From SYIM01 sp039800205 (GTDB taxonomy: Bacteria > Pseudomonadota > Gammaproteobacteria > Burkholderiales > Burkholderiaceae_E): 7,939 nucleotides of DNA. The translations under genes and the position numbers were made by a program. Within the stretch, counting starts at the first letter, position 1. The number at the start of each line of letters is the position of its first letter. The stretch lies in NCBI GenBank assembly GCA_039800205.1, contig JBDLRB010000193.1, positions 1 through 7,939 of the forward strand, given 5' to 3'. Below, piece by piece: positions 1 to 7,148 of the stretch. The notes under the pieces are model-generated. The model made no database searches, had not been told where the DNA came from, and saw only the letters and a program-made list of their open reading frames with translations.

Positions 1-381
1 CCCGTGCAATTCGTGGTCTTTCTGCTCAGCGTCGGGCTGATCCTGCGCTACCTCCTGACCGGCGAGGGCTTTGAGCTCGCGACAGCCTCGGTCGTACTCA
101 AGACGCTGGTCCTCTACCTGATCATGGTCACGGGGGCCATCTGGGAAAAGGTCGTATTTGGGCGCTACCTGTTCGCCGCCTCCTTTTTCTGGGAGGACGT
201 CTTCAGCATGCTCGTGATCGCACTGCATACAGCCTGCCTGGTCGCATGGTTCACGGGCACGAATGGGCTGTCGGCCGAGGCGCAAATCCACCTCGCGCTG
301 GCCGCCTATGCCACCTACCTGATCAACGCCGGCCAGTTCCTGTTCAAGCTGCGGCGTGCCCGTCTGGAGGCCCGCGGATGA
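1..381 (+). CDS. bchF: 3-vinyl bacteriochlorophyllide hydratase BchF (3' part, 5' end outside window)
   Basis: BchF hydrates the C3-vinyl group of (bacterio)chlorophyllide to a hydroxyethyl group, a step on the way to bacteriochlorophyll, and acts at the membrane. The frame is open from base 1, so 126 residues are visible. The family is usually about 160-175 residues, so roughly 40 N-terminal residues are missing. The GTG at 4 is therefore probably an internal valine and not the start. Visible hydrophobic stretches, numbered from the first codon, are about 3-20, 31-47, 67-86 and 96-115, consistent with several membrane helices. The family-typical core around residues 44-70 contains TGAIWEKVVFG followed by FFWEDVFSML. 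The C-terminus is basic (KLRRARLEAR). Its stop codon overlaps the bchN start by 4 nt (ATGA). Identification rests on recalled family sequence plus gene context; I see no frameshift. Confidence 0.93.
   Translation, partial: PVQFVVFLLSVGLILRYLLTGEGFELATASVVLKTLVLYLIMVTGAIWEKVVFGRYLFAASFFWEDVFSMLVIALHTACLVAWFTGTNGLSAEAQIHLALAAYATYLINAGQFLFKLRRARLEARG
366..370 (+). promoter_or_regulatory. Ribosome binding site of bchN
   Basis: GGAGG lies 7 nt upstream of the ATG at 378, within the last codons of bchF. It is a near-perfect Shine-Dalgarno core and selects 378 over the longer open frame that starts further upstream inside bchF. Confidence 0.8.
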
Positions 382-1721
382 ATGCCCGCATACCCATCGT
401 CGCCGCAGGGTGTGCCGAGCCGCAAACGACGCTGAAGGAACGCGGTCAGCGTGAGGTGTTCTGCGGGTTGACCGGCATCATCTGGCTGCATCGCAAGATC
501 CAGGATGCGTTTTTCCTGGTGGTCGGCTCACGCACCTGTGCGCACCTGATCCAGTCCGCCGCCGGCGTCATGATCTTCGCCGAGCCTCGTTTCGCGACGG
601 CTATTATCGATGAGCGTGATCTGGCCGGTCTGGCGGATGCCAACGAGGAACTCGACCGGGTGGTGGCGCAACTGCTCTCCCGGCGGCCGGACATTCGCAT
701 GTTGTTCCTGGTGGGCTCCTGTCCGTCCGAAGTGATCAAGCTCGATCTCCACCGTGCGGCTCAGCGCCTCAACGGGCTGCACCGGGCCGCGGGCGTACGG
801 GTGCTCAATTATTCGGGCAGCGGCATCGAAACCACCTTCACGCAGGGTGAGGATGCCTGTCTGGCCGCGCTCGTACCCGAGTTGCCCGCAGCCCAGTCCG
901 AACGTCCTGCGCTGATGATCGTCGGTGCACTCGCCGATATCGTCGAGGATCAGCTGACAGGCTTGCTGGCCGAGCTCGGGATCGGTCCGGTGTATTGCTT
1001 GCCTCCGCGGCGAAGCGATGCATTGCCCCCGGTCGGCCCCGGCACGCAGTTCCTGCTTGCCCAGCCCTTCCTGGGCGATACCGCACGGGCGCTTGAGGCG
1101 CGGGGCGCTCGCCATCTCGCCGCGCCCTTTCCACTGGGTGAGGAGGGCACGACCGCCTGGCTGGCGGCGGCCTCGGCGGCATTTGGCGTCGCACCCGAGC
1201 GCTTCGAGTCCGTCACGGCGGCCGCGCGGGCCCGCGCCCGTCGTGCGGTCGGACACTGGCGCGCCCGACTTGAGGGCAAGCGCATCTTCTTTTTCCCTGA
1301 TTCGCAGCTCGAAGTCCCCCTTGCACGATTTCTGGCCCGCGAACTCGGTGTGCAGCTGACCGAAATCGGCACGCCCTATCTGCATCGAGGTCTGCTGGCC
1401 CGCGAACTCGAGGCGCTTCCCGCCGATGTCGTGCTGTCCGAGGGCCAGGATCTCGAGCGTCAACTCGATCGGTGCACGGCCCTTGCCCCGGATCTGGTCG
1501 TCTGCGGCCTGGGCCTGGCCAACCCACTCGAGGCGGCCGGTCTGACCACGAAGTGGTCGATCGAACTCGTCTTCAGCCCCATCCATGGCTATGAGCAGGC
1601 GGGCGATCTGGCCGAACTCTTCGCGCGCCCTTTCGTCCGTCGTGAAAAGCTGGCGGCCTTGCCGCTCACGACCCCGGTCGCTCGACGTGCGATTCCGATC
1701 GAACCCAGGAGCGAGTCATGA
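378..1721 (+). CDS. bchN: Dark-operative protochlorophyllide reductase subunit N (BchN)
   Basis: BchN is one half of the NB catalytic component of DPOR, a cytoplasmic nitrogenase-like enzyme that reduces the C17-C18 double bond of protochlorophyllide without light. The product is 447 residues; the family is usually about 415-430, and the excess lies mostly in the C-terminal tail. It belongs to the nitrogenase component 1 family (Oxidored_nitro). C29 (EVFCGLTG), C54 (GSRTCAHL) and C115 (VGSCPSEV) match the three cysteines C26, C51 and C112 of Rhodobacter capsulatus BchN that bind the NB [4Fe-4S] cluster, with a constant shift of +3. The start at 378 is chosen for its good ribosome binding site and because translation upstream of it reads bchF out of frame. 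The gene overlaps bchF and bchB by 4 nt each, so translational coupling is likely. Base composition is like its neighbours. Confidence 0.97.
   Translation: MNARIPIVAAGCAEPQTTLKERGQREVFCGLTGIIWLHRKIQDAFFLVVGSRTCAHLIQSAAGVMIFAEPRFATAIIDERDLAGLADANEELDRVVAQLLSRRPDIRMLFLVGSCPSEVIKLDLHRAAQRLNGLHRAAGVRVLNYSGSGIETTFTQGEDACLAALVPELPAAQSERPALMIVGALADIVEDQLTGLLAELGIGPVYCLPPRRSDALPPVGPGTQFLLAQPFLGDTARALEARGARHLAAPFPLGEEGTTAWLAAASAAFGVAPERFESVTAAARARARRAVGHWRARLEGKRIFFFPDSQLEVPLARFLARELGVQLTEIGTPYLHRGLLARELEALPADVVLSEGQDLERQLDRCTALAPDLVVCGLGLANPLEAAGLTTKWSIELVFSPIHGYEQAGDLAELFARPFVRREKLAALPLTTPVARRAIPIEPRSES
1707..1711 (+). promoter_or_regulatory. Ribosome binding site of bchB
   Basis: AGGAG lies 6 nt upstream of the ATG at 1718, inside the last codons of bchN. 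It supports the start that overlaps the bchN stop as ATGA. Confidence 0.8.
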
Positions 1722-3295
1722 AACTCGCGCTCTGGACCTACGAAGGTCCGCCCCATGTGGGTGCGATGCGGGTTGCGACCGCCATGCGGGGCGTTCACTA
1801 CGTCCTGCACGCGCCTCAGGGCGACACCTATGCCGATCTCCTGTTCACGATGATCGAGCGGCGCAGCGTCCGCCCGCCGGTCACCTACACCACCTTCCAG
1901 GCGCGCGACCTGGGCGGCGACACCGCCGAACTCTTCAAGCGTGCGGCCCAGGAGGCCCATGCGCGCTTTGCGCCCCAGGCGATGCTGGTCGGCGCCTCGT
2001 GTACGGCCGAGCTGATCCAGGATGATCCAGGCGGTCTGGCCCAGGCACTCGATCTGCCGATTCCGGTCGTACCGCTCGAACTGCCCTCGTATCAGCGCAA
2101 GGAAAACTGGGGGGCGGCTGAAACCTTTCTGCAACTGGTCCGGGCGCTCGCGCAAGCGCCCACCGCCGAGGCCTCGGCAGGGCCCACATGCAACATTCTG
2201 GGGCCCGTGGCGCTGGGGTTCAGACATCGTGACGACTATCGCGAAATTCGTCAGCTGCTTGAATGCATCGGCATCCAGGTTCGGGTGACTGCGCCCTGGG
2301 AAGCCAGCCCGGCGGATATTGCCCGCTTGCCCGAGGCTCAGTTCAACGTAGTCCTCTACCCCGAGACCGCAGGGCTCGCTGCCGCCTGGTTGCAGCGCAA
2401 ATTCGACCAGCCGGCAACGCGGACGATACCGATCGGGGTGATCCAGACCGAGGCCTTCATCCGTGAGGTGGCGGGCCTGGCGGGCCTGGATCCAGACGAT
2501 GCGGTGGCGCGCTGCCGGGCGCGTTTCGGCGTGCATTCGGCGTGGTACAGCGCGTCGGTCGATGCGACCTATCTCACCAACAAACGGGTGTTCGTGTTCG
2601 GCGATGCGACCCATGCCATTGCGGCGGCCCGGGTGGCTGCGGATGAAATGGGCTTTCAGGTGGTGGGTCTGGGCACCTACAGTCGGGAATTCGCACGCGA
2701 GGTCCGCGCGGCGGCCGAGCACTACGGCCTCACTGCGCTGATTTCCGATGACTACCTCGAAATCGAAGAGGCCGTGTCCGCCGCCCGGCCGGAACTGGTG
2801 TTGGGGACCCAGATGGAGCGTCATATCGCCAAGCGTCTGGGCATTCCCTGCGCGGTGATTTCAGCGCCCGTTCATGTCCAGGATTTTCCCGCGCGTTATG
2901 CGCCACAGATGGGTTACGAAGGAGCGAACGTTTTGTTCGACACCTGGGTTCATCCGCTGATGATGGGCCTCGAAGAGCACCTTCTGGGCATGTTTCGCGA
3001 TGATTTCGAATTTCACGCGGACGCGGCCGCATCACACCTGGGTCATGCTTCGGCCGCTTCCCGAATCGCCCCCGAACCCGAACTCGAACCCGAACCCATC
3101 GCGCCCGCACGGCCGGATCCCACTTCGCCCATCGAGCCGATCTGGGCCGACGATGCGACCCGCGAGCTCGGCAAGATCCCGTTTTTTGTCCGGGGCAAGG
3201 CGCGCCGCAATACCGAGCGCTTTGCGCTCGAGCGGGGCGTCACCCAGATCACGCGCGAGGTGCTCTACGAGGCGAAGGCCCACTATGCGCGCTGA
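1718..3295 (+). CDS. bchB: Dark-operative protochlorophyllide reductase subunit B (BchB)
   Basis: BchB pairs with BchN to form the protochlorophyllide-binding heterotetramer of DPOR, which takes electrons from BchL. The product is 525 residues, within the family range (about 510-550). The N-terminus MKLALWTYEGPPHVGAMR is characteristic. D36 (PQGDTYAD) matches the unusual aspartate ligand that completes the NB [4Fe-4S] cluster. C95 (GASCTAEL) is the conserved cysteine nearby. D282 (SASVDATYLT) appears equivalent to the substrate-protonating aspartate D274 of R. capsulatus; this rests on local alignment by eye. The nitrogenase-like body spans about 1-435. A Pro/Glu-rich linker (about 450-474) follows, then a small C-terminal domain (about 475-525; PCP_red type) with IPFFVRGKARRNTE and an RGVTQITREVLYEAK helix. 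It overlaps bchN by 4 nt and bchH by 11 nt. Nothing is missing or broken. Confidence 0.98.
   Translation: MKLALWTYEGPPHVGAMRVATAMRGVHYVLHAPQGDTYADLLFTMIERRSVRPPVTYTTFQARDLGGDTAELFKRAAQEAHARFAPQAMLVGASCTAELIQDDPGGLAQALDLPIPVVPLELPSYQRKENWGAAETFLQLVRALAQAPTAEASAGPTCNILGPVALGFRHRDDYREIRQLLECIGIQVRVTAPWEASPADIARLPEAQFNVVLYPETAGLAAAWLQRKFDQPATRTIPIGVIQTEAFIREVAGLAGLDPDDAVARCRARFGVHSAWYSASVDATYLTNKRVFVFGDATHAIAAARVAADEMGFQVVGLGTYSREFAREVRAAAEHYGLTALISDDYLEIEEAVSAARPELVLGTQMERHIAKRLGIPCAVISAPVHVQDFPARYAPQMGYEGANVLFDTWVHPLMMGLEEHLLGMFRDDFEFHADAAASHLGHASAASRIAPEPELEPEPIAPARPDPTSPIEPIWADDATRELGKIPFFVRGKARRNTERFALERGVTQITREVLYEAKAHYAR
3071..3097 (+). repeat. Short imperfect hexamer repeat in bchB encoding a Pro-Glu linker
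   Basis: Four and a half copies of the 6-base unit CCCGAA (one copy reads CTCGAA) run head to tail in frame. They encode PEPELEPEP (BchB residues 452-460) between the catalytic body and the C-terminal domain. The repeat looks like a local slippage-prone tract that lengthens a flexible, acidic linker. It keeps the reading frame because the unit is two codons. Confidence 0.8.
3274..3278 (+). promoter_or_regulatory. Ribosome binding site of bchH
   Basis: GAAGG ends 6 nt upstream of the ATG at 3285, within the last codons of bchB, and favours that start. A second candidate start at 3333 has GGAG at 3316-3319, which is 13 nt away and less well placed. Confidence 0.6.
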
Positions 3296-6200
3296 CGCCG
3301 CCCGTCGTGCCCATGCGGAGTCCGAACCGGCGATGCGCGTGGTCGTGGTCACGATGGATACGCACCTGGCCTCGGCGACGGCCAGCGCCGCGCGTCGGCT
3401 CACGCGCCTGCTGCCCGGGGTCGTACTCGAAATGCATGCCGCGTCCGAGTATGCGGCCAGCGCCGAAAAACTCCAGGCCTGCCTGGGAGCCATTGAGCAG
3501 GCCGATCTGGTCATCGTGACCATGTTGTTCATGGAAGATCATTTCCTGCCTGTGTTGCCGGCGCTTGCTGCACGGCGTGAACAGGCCGATGGCATGGTGT
3601 GCGCGATGTCCGCGCCCGAGGTGGTCCGTTTGACGCGGATCGGGCGTCTGGACATGTCAAAGCCGGCCACCGGTGCGCTCGGCTTTCTCAAGCGGCTTCG
3701 CGGCGGCGGCAAGTCTGAAAAAGGTCCGAGCAAGGACAGTGGTGCGCGCCAGATGCGCATGCTGCGGAGCCTGCCCAGACTGCTGCGTTTCATCCCGGGT
3801 ACGGCCCAGGATCTTCGGCTCTATTTCCTCTGCTTGCAGTACTGGCTGGGCGGCTCCGAAGACAACATGACCCAGATGGTCATCGCATTGATCAATCGCT
3901 ACGCGAAGGGGCCCCGTGAACGCCTGCGCGGTCGGATCCGTGCGGCAGACCCGGTGGAGTATCCCGATCTCGGGGTCTATCACCCCCGCATGCCGGGGCG
4001 TATCGATCAGCGTCTTCAGGCGCTGCCCGAAACGGGCGGCGATGGGTCCCGGGGAACGGTTGGGCTTTTGATGCTCCGGTCCTATCTGCTGGCGGGCAAC
4101 AGCGCCCATTACGATGGCGTGATTGACGCACTCGAGTCCCGTGGACTCAAGGTGATCCCAGCGTTTGCAATGGGGTTGGATGCGCGGCCAGCCATTGAAC
4201 AGTATTTCAGAAGCGAGGGGCAGACGCGTGTCGATGCCGTGGTGTCGCTCACCGGGTTTTCGCTCGTGGGCGGACCCGCCTACAACGACTCGCAGGCGGC
4301 CGAGGCCATACTGAGCGCGCTCGATGTCCCTTACTTCGCCGCCCATCCGGTCGAGTTCCAGACCCTTGCAGACTGGGGGGCGTCCGACCGGGGTTTGATG
4401 CCGGTCGAGTCCACCATCATGGTGGCGATTCCCGAACTGGACGGTGCAACAACACCGAGCGTCTTCGGTGGGCGACCCGGTGCCCCGGGTCAGGTGTGCC
4501 GGGGCTGTAGCCGCGGCTGTACCTTCGAGTCGAGCACAAGTGCGCAGGATATGGTGTCTTGCCCTGAGCGCGCCGCGACGCTCGCGGATCGGGTTGCACG
4601 GCAGGTTGCGTTACGACGTTCAGCCCCCGCCCAACGTCGTGTGGCCCTGGTCCTGTTCAATTTTCCGCCCAATGCCGGAGCGACCGGCAGTGCAGCGCAT
4701 CTAGCGGTCTTCGAATCGGTGCATCGTGTACTCACCGCCATGAAGGCCCAGGGCTACCGGGTCGATCTGCCCGATTCGCCGGATCACCTGCGCGACCGTT
4801 TGCTGGTGGGCAATGCGGCGCAGCACGGCACCGACGCCAATGTGCTGGCCAGTATCCCGCTTGCTGAACATCTGGCCCGTCAGCGTTGGCTCCCCGAGAT
4901 CGAAGCGGCCTGGGGGCCGGCGCCGGGTCGCACCTTGACGGATGGTCGGCGGCTCTTCGTCCAGGGGGTTGACCTCGGCGAGGTGGTCGTCGCGGTCCAG
5001 CCCGGGTTTGGCTACGAAGGCGATCCGATGCGCCTGATGTTCGAGAAAGGCCTGGCTCCAACGCACGCGTTCGCTGCGTTCTATCGGTGGCTACGCGAAG
5101 ACTTCAAGGCCGATGCCGTGCTGCACTTCGGGACCCACGGGGCACTCGAATTCATGCCCGGCAAGCAGGCCGGGGCCTCGGGCAATTGCTGGCCCGATCG
5201 GCTGATCGGCGACCTCCCGAACTTCAATCTTTACGCCAGCAACAATCCCTCGGAGGGCACGATCGCCAAGCGTCGGGCGGCAGCCACCCTGCTGAGTTAC
5301 ATGACGCCGCCCATCACCGAAGCCGGGCTCTATGCAGGTCTCGGGGAACTGCGTCAGACCCTCGACCGTTTGCGTGGGCTCGAACCCTTACCCGATGACG
5401 CCCTGATCGATGCGTCTTCCGAGCGGGGCAGCCTGCTTGCGCTGATCATCGAACAGGCGCGCGTGGTCGAGATCGACACCGATCCCCTCGAGCGGACCCT
5501 GATCGACGGCGCCGAGGTTCTGGCCGTGCAGCAGGCCATCGATCGGCTCCAGTCCCAGTTGCACGAGATCGAGTCTGCGCTGATCCCGTGCGGCTTGCAT
5601 GTACTCGGTGTGCCGATGTCCCGCGACGCGCGTCGTGACATCCTGTGCGCAATGGCTCGCGCCTATCAGGCCATGAGCCCGATCGTGATCGACCCGGTCG
5701 TCATCGATGCAATCCTCGATGAGACCTCCGAGTCCCAGGCGCTCAAGCGCCTCACGGCTGCCTTGGGTGCCGAGCCCTCCGAATCCATGATGGGTTTTGC
5801 CCGGGTGCTTGCGCGCGCCAATGCGCAGATGCAGACCAACCCCGAGATCGATGCGGTCCTGCGTGCGCTGGACGGTCGATTTATCGCTCCCGCGCCGGGG
5901 GGCGATATTCTGCGCAATCCCGAGGCCATGCCCACGGGGCGCAATATCCACGGCTTCGATCCGTTCCGGATGCCCAGTCGATTTGCCGTCATGGATGGCG
6001 AACGGCAGGCGGCACGATTGCTCGAGCGTCACCAGGCCGAAGGGCATCCGCTCCCCGAGACCATCGCCATGGTCCTCTGGGGGACGGACAACCTCAAGAC
6101 CGAAGGCGGGCCCATCGCACAGGTCCTGGCGCTGCTCGGGGCGCGCCCCCGATTCGATGCCTTCGGACGATTGGCCGGCGCAGAGCTGATTCCGCTCGAC

Positions 6201-7148
6201 GAGCTCGCGCGTCCCCGGATCGACGTCGTCGTGACCCTGTCCGGTATTTTCCGTGACCTGCTACCGCTTCAGATCCGCATGCTCGCCGAAGCCGCCGCGC
6301 TGGCCGCTGCGGCCGATGAGCCCCTCACGCGCAATTTCGTTCGCAAGCACAGTCTTGACTACATGGCGCGCCACGGCGTCGATCTCGAGACGGCTGCGCT
6401 GCGCGTCTTTGGCAATGCGGATGGCGCCTACGGAGCAAATGTCAACCACCTGATCGAACAAGGGTGCTGGCAGGACGAGGACGAACTGGCCGAGGCCTAC
6501 ACCCGGCGCAAGGGCTTTGCCTACGGCAAGAGCGGTTCGCCCGTTCAGCAACCCGAGCTGTTGAGGGCGGTGCTTCAGGATGTGAGTCTGGCCTACCAGA
6601 ACCTGGATTCCATCGAGGTCGGGGTGACCACCGTCGACAACTACTTCGATACCTTGGGCGGCGTGACCCGCGCAGTGCGCCGCGCCCGGTCGCAGGCGGG
6701 CACCGGGGGCGAGTCGGTACCGGTCTACATCGGCGATCAGACCACCGGTTCGGGCCAGGTACGCACCTTGTCCGAACAGGTCGCACTCGAAACCCGCACC
6801 CGGGTGCTCAACCCGAAGTGGTATGAGGGCATGCTCGCCCACGGATACGAAGGCGTCCGTCAGATCGAGGCTCACCTGACCAACACCATGGGCTGGTCGG
6901 CCACCACCGGTCAGATTCAGCCTTGGGTCTACCAGCAGATGACCCGTACGTTCATGCTCGATCCACAGATGCGGGACCGCCTGGCCTCGCTCAACCCCAC
7001 AGCCTCGGCCCGGGTGGCCAATCGCCTGCTCGAGGCCTCCGATCGCAATTATTGGAACCCCGATCCTGAAATGCTCGAGGCTTTGCGCCGTGCCGGCGAA
7101 GAGCTCGAGGATCGGATCGAAGGGGTCTATCAGGGAGCAAGCTCATGA
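3285..7148 (+). CDS. bchH: Magnesium chelatase large subunit BchH
   Basis: BchH binds protoporphyrin IX and, with the AAA+ subunits BchI and BchD, inserts Mg2+ with ATP hydrolysis. This is the first committed step of (bacterio)chlorophyll synthesis. The product is 1287 residues, at the long end for purple bacterial BchH (about 1190-1290). An N-terminal domain (about 17-180, DUF3479 type) begins MRVVVVTMDTHLA and includes a basic Gly/Lys loop near 136-156. The CobN/Mg-chelatase domain follows to the end. It holds the family signature HFGTHGALEFMPGKQ (614-628) and the conserved C-terminal blocks VYIGDQTTGSGQVRTLSEQ and NTMGWSATTGQIQPWVY. C405, C408, C412 and C426 form a CX2CX3CX13C motif. The start at 3285 is preferred because of its ribosome binding site and its overlap with bchB. 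ATG 3333 (1271 residues) is possible. The open frame back to 3000 lies inside bchB and is not used. Confidence 0.97.
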   Translation: MRADAARRAHAESEPAMRVVVVTMDTHLASATASAARRLTRLLPGVVLEMHAASEYAASAEKLQACLGAIEQADLVIVTMLFMEDHFLPVLPALAARREQADGMVCAMSAPEVVRLTRIGRLDMSKPATGALGFLKRLRGGGKSEKGPSKDSGARQMRMLRSLPRLLRFIPGTAQDLRLYFLCLQYWLGGSEDNMTQMVIALINRYAKGPRERLRGRIRAADPVEYPDLGVYHPRMPGRIDQRLQALPETGGDGSRGTVGLLMLRSYLLAGNSAHYDGVIDALESRGLKVIPAFAMGLDARPAIEQYFRSEGQTRVDAVVSLTGFSLVGGPAYNDSQAAEAILSALDVPYFAAHPVEFQTLADWGASDRGLMPVESTIMVAIPELDGATTPSVFGGRPGAPGQVCRGCSRGCTFESSTSAQDMVSCPERAATLADRVARQVALRRSAPAQRRVALVLFNFPPNAGATGSAAHLAVFESVHRVLTAMKAQGYRVDLPDSPDHLRDRLLVGNAAQHGTDANVLASIPLAEHLARQRWLPEIEAAWGPAPGRTLTDGRRLFVQGVDLGEVVVAVQPGFGYEGDPMRLMFEKGLAPTHAFAAFYRWLREDFKADAVLHFGTHGALEFMPGKQAGASGNCWPDRLIGDLPNFNLYASNNPSEGTIAKRRAAATLLSYMTPPITEAGLYAGLGELRQTLDRLRGLEPLPDDALIDASSERGSLLALIIEQARVVEIDTDPLERTLIDGAEVLAVQQAIDRLQSQLHEIESALIPCGLHVLGVPMSRDARRDILCAMARAYQAMSPIVIDPVVIDAILDETSESQALKRLTAALGAEPSESMMGFARVLARANAQMQTNPEIDAVLRALDGRFIAPAPGGDILRNPEAMPTGRNIHGFDPFRMPSRFAVMDGERQAARLLERHQAEGHPLPETIAMVLWGTDNLKTEGGPIAQVLALLGARPRFDAFGRLAGAELIPLDELARPRIDVVVTLSGIFRDLLPLQIRMLAEAAALAAAADEPLTRNFVRKHSLDYMARHGVDLETAALRVFGNADGAYGANVNHLIEQGCWQDEDELAEAYTRRKGFAYGKSGSPVQQPELLRAVLQDVSLAYQNLDSIEVGVTTVDNYFDTLGGVTRAVRRARSQAGTGGESVPVYIGDQTTGSGQVRTLSEQVALETRTRVLNPKWYEGMLAHGYEGVRQIEAHLTNTMGWSATTGQIQPWVYQQMTRTFMLDPQMRDRLASLNPTASARVANRLLEASDRNYWNPDPEMLEALRRAGEELEDRIEGVYQGASS
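7132..7137 (+). promoter_or_regulatory. Ribosome binding site of bchL
   Basis: AGGGAG lies 7 nt upstream of the ATG at 7145, inside the last codons of bchH. It supports the bchL start that overlaps the bchH stop as ATGA. Confidence 0.75.

Noticed and set aside
4..6. GTG as the start of a 125-residue bchF
   Set aside because: The frame is open through base 1, there is no room for a ribosome binding site, and family members are about 40 residues longer at the N-terminus. It is more likely an internal valine.
246..377. In-frame upstream extension of bchN by 44 codons
   Set aside because: It lies within conserved bchF in another frame. The ATG at 378 has a strong ribosome binding site and gives the normal BchN N-terminus and cysteine positions.
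528..1586. Long open frame of 352 codons on the minus strand opposite bchN
   Set aside because: It is antisense to a fully conserved bchN. Long antisense frames are common in GC-rich genes because of third-position GC bias. The translation resembles no protein I know and has no convincing start context.
1589..2824. Open frame of 411 codons on the minus strand opposite the end of bchN and most of bchB
   Set aside because: Same explanation: it is a shadow of strongly conserved sense genes, its predicted protein is Arg/Gly/His-rich and low in recognisable motifs, and it spans a gene junction without respecting it.
3214..3230. Perfect hairpin cgagcgc-ttt-gcgctcg, 55 nt upstream of the bchH start
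   Set aside because: It is a 7-bp stem with a 3-nt loop and no following T tract, and it encodes conserved BchB residues. One such stem is about what chance gives in 8 kb of GC-rich sequence. A role in RNA processing cannot be excluded but nothing supports it.
3000..3284. In-frame upstream extension of bchH by 95 codons
   Set aside because: The extension lies entirely inside the conserved C-terminal part of bchB. Its translation is Arg/Pro/Ser-rich out-of-frame sequence with no homology to BchH.
4134..4148. Perfect hairpin gagtcc-cgt-ggactc inside bchH
   Set aside because: The stem is only 6 bp, in the middle of a coding region with no terminator features; it is expected by chance.
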